DNA from: Bryobacteraceae bacterium
GTDB taxonomy: Bacteria; Acidobacteriota; Terriglobia; Bryobacterales; Bryobacteraceae
Direction: 5' to 3'
Assembly: GCA_947456995.1 (NCBI GenBank)
Contig: CANGVB010000255.1
Coordinates: 1 to 5,963, forward strand
Length of the DNA: 5,963 nucleotides
Of the stretch, positions 1-5,963 are shown piece after piece. The translations under genes and the position numbers were made by a program. Positions within the stretch are counted from its first letter, which is position 1, and each line of letters starts with the position of its first letter. The notes below the pieces were generated by a model. That model did not search any database and was not told where the DNA came from. It worked only from the letters and a program-made list of their open reading frames with translations.

Positions 1-1
1 C

Positions 2-106
2 GAAGCAAAGGCGAAGGAATACTTCAATAGTTGCTCGGGCAAGATTGTAGGACTTGGCCGCGAAGTGAACGAAAAATGGGACTTGGCAGGGCTGGCCTCC
101 ATGTAG
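2..106 (+). CDS. C-terminal end of an unidentified upstream protein (partial)
   Basis: An open frame enters from the left edge and ends at a TAG at 104-106, leaving 34 residues. The tail contains Cys at residue 11 (SCSGKIVGLG) and ends in GLASM; it is mixed polar and non-polar with no membrane-spanning stretch. It does not resemble the C-terminus of subunit c (two hydrophobic helices) or subunit a, so it is not the usual upstream atpE or atpB. The other forward frame starting at base 1 stops at 28-30. I do not recognise the family. In some Acidobacteriota I recall ParA/ParB and bactofilin-type genes ahead of the b' gene, but 34 residues cannot test that here. The frame is probably real because it is the only feature offered by this edge and sits on the operon strand, but a chance open frame of this length is possible. 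Confidence 0.5.
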   Translation, partial: EAKAKEYFNSCSGKIVGLGREVNEKWDLAGLASM

Positions 107-127
107 ACGGCGAAAATTCTGGTCTAA

Positions 128-139
128 CAAGAAATCTTG
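128..139. promoter_or_regulatory. Short perfect dyad upstream of the candidate promoter
   Basis: CAAGA at 128-132 and TCTTG at 135-139 are exact reverse complements separated by two A bases. The dyad sits just before the putative -35 box at 144, a position where activator or repressor sites are often found. As a hairpin it would be weak (four usable pairs around a four-base loop) and no T-run follows, so it is a poor terminator. It may be a regulator site or chance. Confidence 0.2.
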
Positions 140-143
140 CAGT

Positions 144-171
144 TTGGCAGTGTTTTTGATAGCCTTATAAG
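144..171 (+). promoter_or_regulatory. Candidate sigma70-type promoter for the atp operon
   Basis: TTGGCA at 144-149 matches the -35 consensus at five of six bases, and TATAAG at 166-171 matches the -10 consensus at five of six, with a 16-base spacer. Transcription would start near 178-180, giving a 5' leader of about 45 bases before atpF'. This is the best such pair in the only sizeable gap of the window, and it lies where a promoter is needed because the preceding gene is not an obvious ATP synthase gene. The assignment rests on consensus matching alone. Confidence 0.5.
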
Positions 172-175
172 TTCT

Positions 176-200
176 GGTTAGGCCTTCTGAAAGCCTTTCC
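176..200 (+). repeat. Imperfect inverted repeat in the 5' leader
   Basis: The segment is a dyad centred on base 188. The inner stem pairs AGGC (180-183) with GCCT (193-196), and TT (185-186) with AA (190-191), with one C-A mismatch between them and a CTG loop (187-189). GG (176-177) can add a further pair of bases with CC (199-200) beyond two T-T mismatches. If transcription starts near 178-180, the inner hairpin would lie at the very 5' end of the message. No T-run follows, so a terminator for the upstream gene is less likely than an mRNA-end structure, an operator, or chance. Confidence 0.3.
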
Positions 201-224
201 CTGTTCGAATCGCTCAATAAAATA

Positions 225-674
225 ATGGAACAGATGCTCCACAGCGCAGGGGCCCTGCTAATCCAGGCACTGCCTACATTCTTCGTCGTCGTACTACTTC
301 ACTGGTATTTGAAGGCGACCCTATTTCAGCCCCTCGAAAAGGTGCTGGCCGACCGCTATGCGGAAACCAAAGGCGCAAGAGAACAGGCTGCTGCCGCTCT
401 CCAGTCTGCCGAAACAAAAGTAGCCGAATATGATTTGAAGCTTCGTGCTGCTCGCACAGAGATTTATCAAGAGCAGGACGCCTGGCGTAAGCAGTTGCTC
501 GAAGAGCAGACCAACGCCGTAAGCAAAGCTCGTGAAGAGACACACTCGCAAATCGTAGCTGCCAAGGCTGATATTCTGGCTCAGGTAGAACAGGCTCGCA
601 ACACGCTGACCCGTGAGGCAGAAGGTTTGGCCGATCAGGTTGTTTCTGGAATTTTGAAAGGGAGGACTAACTAG
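225..674 (+). CDS. atpF': F1Fo ATP synthase subunit b' (peripheral stalk, first b-type subunit)
   Basis: This 149-residue protein is a membrane-anchored strut of the peripheral stalk that holds the alpha3-beta3 head still against the turning rotor. It has one N-terminal membrane helix (about residues 8-29), then the b-family junction FQPLEKVLADRY (34-45), then a long charged, Ala/Glu/Gln/Lys-rich helix predicted to form a coiled coil with b. The end, LADQVVSGILKG, is the usual amphipathic C-terminus that contacts delta. There is no cleavable signal, unlike the next gene. It lies two bases upstream of atpF, and the order b' then b matches cyanobacterial-type operons. The ATG at 225 gives the N-terminus expected for acidobacterial b', but no clear Shine-Dalgarno precedes it. 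The in-frame ATG at 234 (Met4) is an alternative, and an in-frame stop at 168-170 bounds any longer form. Calling it b' rather than b rests on order and the shorter length. Confidence 0.9.
   Translation: MEQMLHSAGALLIQALPTFFVVVLLHWYLKATLFQPLEKVLADRYAETKGAREQAAAALQSAETKVAEYDLKLRAARTEIYQEQDAWRKQLLEEQTNAVSKAREETHSQIVAAKADILAQVEQARNTLTREAEGLADQVVSGILKGRTN
660..666 (+). promoter_or_regulatory. Ribosome binding site of atpF, inside the end of atpF'
   Basis: GGGAGGA lies within the last codons of atpF'. The GGAGG core (661-665) is 11 bases before the ATG at 677. It is a strong Shine-Dalgarno match and fixes the start of atpF; its overlap with the preceding gene suggests coupled translation. Confidence 0.65.
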
Positions 675-676
675 TT

Positions 677-1231
677 ATGTACCGTCTTGCCTCCCTGGTG
701 CCTTTCTTTGCACTCCTTGCTCGTGCCGCTGAAGAAGCTGAAGCTCATGCCGAGCCGAGCATTACTTACAAATGGATCAACTTCGGCATCCTTGCTGTTG
801 CACTGATCTACCTCATTGCCAAGTTTCTGATTCCCGTTTTGAAGGCTCGCTCTTCGTCGATCGCAAACGACATTGCTCAATCGAAGGCAACGGTAAAGGC
901 GGCTGAAGCGAAGGTTGCTGAACTCACTTCGAAGCTGAGCAATTTTGACGGTGAGATTCGCTCGATCCGTGAGAAGGCTATGGCTGAACGAGAGATCGAA
1001 GCCAAGCGCATCGCCGAGCAAACCCAGAATCTACTGGCCAAAGTGGCATCCATGCGTGAAACCGAAATTGGCAACCTGACACAGGCTGCACAATCTCAAC
1101 TGCGCGCCTTTACGGTGGAGCAGGCAATTGCAATCGCGCAAGGACGTCTTGCCACGATGACCGACCCTGCGACTCAGGGCGCACTGGTGACCTCTTTTGT
1201 GAACGACCTCAAACGACAGGAGGCCCGCTAG
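677..1231 (+). CDS. atpF: F1Fo ATP synthase subunit b (peripheral stalk)
   Basis: This 184-residue second b-type subunit should pair with b' as a heterodimeric stalk from membrane to delta. It begins with a hydrophobic segment (about residues 4-17) ending in ARA, which looks like a signal peptidase I site after Ala17. An acidic stretch (AEEAEAHAEP, 18-27) follows, then a membrane helix at about 33-55 (WINFGILAVALIYLIAKFLI) and a basic ARSSSI boundary. The remainder is a long charged helix rich in Ala, Glu and Lys, and the C-terminal region after LRAFTVEQAIAIAQGRL matches the delta-contacting end of long b subunits. N-terminal presequences of this kind occur in b subunits of several phyla; cleavage here is inferred. 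Spacing is two bases from atpF' and three to atpH. Start choice is supported by a strong Shine-Dalgarno at 661-665. Confidence 0.92.
   Translation: MYRLASLVPFFALLARAAEEAEAHAEPSITYKWINFGILAVALIYLIAKFLIPVLKARSSSIANDIAQSKATVKAAEAKVAELTSKLSNFDGEIRSIREKAMAEREIEAKRIAEQTQNLLAKVASMRETEIGNLTQAAQSQLRAFTVEQAIAIAQGRLATMTDPATQGALVTSFVNDLKRQEAR
1218..1223 (+). promoter_or_regulatory. Ribosome binding site of atpH
   Basis: A perfect AGGAGG lies inside the final codons of atpF, 11 bases before the ATG at 1235. It fixes the atpH start and, being within translated sequence, points to coupling of b and delta synthesis. Confidence 0.65.
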
Positions 1232-1234
1232 ACC

Positions 1235-1780
1235 ATGTCTGAAGCACTTGCCGGACGCTACGCCAACGCCTTCGTTGAAATCCTTTTTTCGCCCAACCCA
1301 CCTTTGAGCCCGGAGCAGGCAGTGAGTGAACTGCGTGCTTTTGATTCGATGGTGGAATCGGCACCCGACCTGCACCACATTCTGAACTCGCCTGCGGTAT
1401 CGCGTGTTCGCAAACGGGGTGTGATTGCCAAGCTTGCTGAACAGACGGGCTTGAGCATCACGGTGCGCAACTTCCTCTACGTCGTGATTGACCGTGGCCG
1501 CACATCGTTGCTGCCGGTCTTGCGCGAAAAAGTGGAAACCTTTATTGATGCCCGACGCGGGATTGCCCGTGCGGTTGTCGCCACTGCCGCTGCTCTGACC
1601 GACGAGCAGAAGGCATCTATCTCTGCTGAGCTTTCCCGTGTGACGGGCAAGCAGGTGCAGTGTGAATTTCATTGGGATCCAGCCCTGCTTGGCGGCGTAG
1701 TCGCCCGCATTGGCTCGACGGTATACGATGGCTCCGTACGCGGGAAACTCACCGCGCTCAAGAGCCGGCTTACGGCATAA
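1235..1780 (+). CDS. atpH: F1 ATP synthase subunit delta (OSCP-type stalk connector)
   Basis: Delta caps the top of F1 and joins the alpha N-termini to the b/b' stalk on the cytoplasmic side. The 181 residues match the usual length of about 175-185. The N-terminal helical domain starts with LAGRYANAFVEIL (residues 5-17), the equivalent of the family's RYAKALF signature. The middle carries VRNFLYVVIDRGR, matching the conserved helix before the linker. The C-terminal domain ends with DPALLGGVVARIGSTVYDGS and then a basic helix (VRGKLTALKSRL), which is the delta/OSCP signature. It follows atpF by three bases and precedes atpA by 22. The start is set by AGGAGG at 1218-1223. Nothing is missing or interrupted. 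Confidence 0.95.
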   Translation: MSEALAGRYANAFVEILFSPNPPLSPEQAVSELRAFDSMVESAPDLHHILNSPAVSRVRKRGVIAKLAEQTGLSITVRNFLYVVIDRGRTSLLPVLREKVETFIDARRGIARAVVATAAALTDEQKASISAELSRVTGKQVQCEFHWDPALLGGVVARIGSTVYDGSVRGKLTALKSRLTA

Positions 1781-1787
1781 CTTTTAG

Positions 1788-3332
<1,545 letters not shown>

Positions 3333-3350
3333 TAGGGAAGCTACACGGCC

Positions 3351-4211
3351 ATGCCTAGCCTCATTGACTTACGCCGCCGAATACGGTCGGTAAAAAATAC
3401 GCAACAGATCACCAAGGCCATGAAGATGGTGGCCGCGGCGAAACTGCGCCGTGCGCAGGAACGCGTATTGGCTGCGCGTCCTTATTCTGAAATCTATGCG
3501 AACATGCTGGCCGACGTGGCTGGTGCTGCCGCTACTGCAGGTGCTGAAGTAAGCCATCCGCTGCTTGCCACTCGTGAAGAGAAGCGGATCTTGCTGGTGC
3601 TTGTAACCAGTGACCGTGGCCTGGCTGGTGCGTTTAATTCCAACCTCACCAAGGCCGCACAGGTCTTTATTCAGGAGCATCCGAAGGCTGAATTTCAGGT
3701 AGAAGCGATTGGCCGCAAGGGCCGCGATTTCTTCTTCCGCCGTGAAATGAAGCTGTCGGGTGAGCATCTCGGTATTGTCGAAAAGGCACGTTTCGCCGAT
3801 GCGGCAGCAATTGCCCGTAAGGTAACTGCGCTTTATGCCGACGAAGCTGTGGATGCGGTTTACCTGATCTATAACGAGTTTAAGAGCGTCATGACTCAGA
3901 AGTTGACCGTGACGCAGTTGCTGCCAGTGGCCGTTGCCGGCAGTGAAGAACCGAAGGATTACATCTACGAGCAATCGCCCGTGCAGTTGCTCGGCACGCT
4001 GTTGCCGAAATATGTCGAGACCGGTATCTACCGGGCCATGCTGGAAAGTGCCGCTAGCGAACACGCTGCGCGTATGACCGCCATGGATGCCGCCAGCACA
4101 AACGCGGCCGACGTGATCGAAGGCTTGACGCTGCATCTGAACCGCGTCCGCCAGGCCAGCATTACCAAGGAAATCATTGAAATCGTCAGCGGCGCAGCCG
4201 CTTTGGGTTAA
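3351..4211 (+). CDS. atpG: F1 ATP synthase subunit gamma (central rotor shaft)
   Basis: Gamma is the asymmetric shaft that turns inside alpha3-beta3 and couples rotation of the c-ring to ATP synthesis. It is 286 residues, the normal bacterial length. The N-terminal coiled-coil helix carries IRSVKNTQQITKAMKMVAAA (residues 11-30) and KLRRAQ. The Rossmann-like globular domain has LVLVTSDRGLAGAFNSNL (82-99) and IGRKGRDFF (120-128). The C-terminal helix has NRVRQASITKEIIEIVSGAA (264-283), the conserved family signature. There is no sign of the extra regulatory cysteine-containing loop of chloroplast and green algal gamma; the protein appears to contain no Cys at all. The start follows AGGGA at 3334-3338 by 12 bases. 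Eighteen bases separate it from each neighbour. Confidence 0.98.
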   Translation: MPSLIDLRRRIRSVKNTQQITKAMKMVAAAKLRRAQERVLAARPYSEIYANMLADVAGAAATAGAEVSHPLLATREEKRILLVLVTSDRGLAGAFNSNLTKAAQVFIQEHPKAEFQVEAIGRKGRDFFFRREMKLSGEHLGIVEKARFADAAAIARKVTALYADEAVDAVYLIYNEFKSVMTQKLTVTQLLPVAVAGSEEPKDYIYEQSPVQLLGTLLPKYVETGIYRAMLESAASEHAARMTAMDAASTNAADVIEGLTLHLNRVRQASITKEIIEIVSGAAALG

Positions 4212-5681
<1,470 letters not shown>

Positions 5682-5684
5682 GCT

Positions 5685-5963
5685 GTGACTACCTTTTTGC
5701 TCGAAGTCGCCACACCTGAAAAGCTCGTTGTCCGCAACGATGCTTCCGAGGCCCAGATTCCTGGCTCAGAGGGAATGCTTGGCATTATGCCCGGGCATGC
5801 TCCGCTGATCAGCGAAATCGAAGCTGGCGAACTGACCTATACGATGGATGGCACACGGCACGTTTTGGCGATCGCCAAGGGCTGGGTTGAAGTGACGGCA
5901 AACAAGGTTCGCGTTCTCGTGGACTCTTGTGAAGCGCCTGATCAGATCGACATCGCCCGTGCC
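5685..5963 (+). CDS. atpC: F1 ATP synthase subunit epsilon (partial, 3' end beyond window)
   Basis: Epsilon binds the base of gamma and the c-ring, completes the rotor, and in many bacteria restrains ATP hydrolysis through its C-terminal helices. Ninety-three codons are visible. The start is a GTG three bases after the atpD stop; the first residues TTFLLEVATPEKLVV match the opening strands of the epsilon beta-sandwich. GMLGIMPGHAPLIS (residues 30-43) is the family hallmark. GWVEVTANKVRVLVDSCEAP closes the sandwich, and QIDIARA (87-93) is the beginning of the C-terminal helical hairpin. The helices themselves lie outside the window, so neither inhibitory ability nor an ATP-binding motif can be judged. 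An in-frame ATG first appears at codon 31, inside the conserved sandwich, which rules out an ATG start. Confidence 0.95.
   Translation, partial: MTTFLLEVATPEKLVVRNDASEAQIPGSEGMLGIMPGHAPLISEIEAGELTYTMDGTRHVLAIAKGWVEVTANKVRVLVDSCEAPDQIDIARA

Noticed and set aside
144..160. Sigma54-like element TTGGCAGTGTTTTTGAT overlapping the promoter candidate
   Set aside because: The GG half and spacing fit, but the key GC of the -12 element is GA, and sigma54 control of a housekeeping ATP synthase would be unusual. The sigma70 reading fits better.
176..200. Rho-independent terminator for the upstream gene
   Set aside because: The stem is interrupted by mismatches and is followed by TTCCC rather than a T-run, and it lies downstream of the likely promoter.
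1031..1672. A 213-codon minus-strand open frame over atpF and atpH
   Set aside because: Same register effect, since atpF and atpH share a frame across a three-base gap. It has no ribosome site or domain that I can see.

Overview
This window is a bacterial F1Fo ATP synthase operon read entirely on the + strand: the tail of an unidentified gene (2-106), a 118-base leader with a candidate promoter, then atpF' (b'), atpF (b), atpH (delta), atpA (alpha), atpG (gamma), atpD (beta) and the first 93 codons of atpC (epsilon), which runs off the right edge. The genes are packed tightly. The gaps between them are 2, 3, 22, 18, 18 and 3 bases, with no terminator-like structure between genes, so they most likely form one transcript.

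The likely source is a Gram-negative-type bacterium of moderate to fairly high GC, and Acidobacteriota is my best guess. The reasons are the b'-b pair directly ahead of delta-alpha-gamma-beta-epsilon, the particular b' N-terminus (MEQMLHSAGALL, then PLEKVLADRY), a b subunit that starts with an export-signal-like segment, and the lack of atpB and atpE just upstream. This comes from family resemblance recalled from memory, not from a database search.

Layout: 1-106 is the end of an upstream gene that does not look like subunit c or a. 107-224 is the leader, with a 12-base dyad (128-139), a sigma70-type promoter candidate (144-171) and an imperfect inverted repeat (176-200). 225-1231 encodes the two peripheral-stalk membrane subunits, and 1235-1780 the delta subunit that joins the stalk to the top of F1. 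1803-5681 encodes the catalytic head and rotor shaft (alpha, gamma, beta). 5685-5963 begins epsilon, the lower part of the rotor and a regulatory subunit.

Together these genes supply all of F1 plus the peripheral stalk. The membrane motor subunits a and c, which decide the coupling ion, must be encoded elsewhere, so H+ versus Na+ use cannot be read from this window. Catalytic motifs in alpha and beta are intact and every gene is open over its full expected length. I see no mobile element, tRNA, rRNA, CRISPR array or unknown defence-type system. This is a housekeeping locus, and its noteworthy points are the split Fo arrangement, the b/b' pair, the leader structure and a few sequence details.
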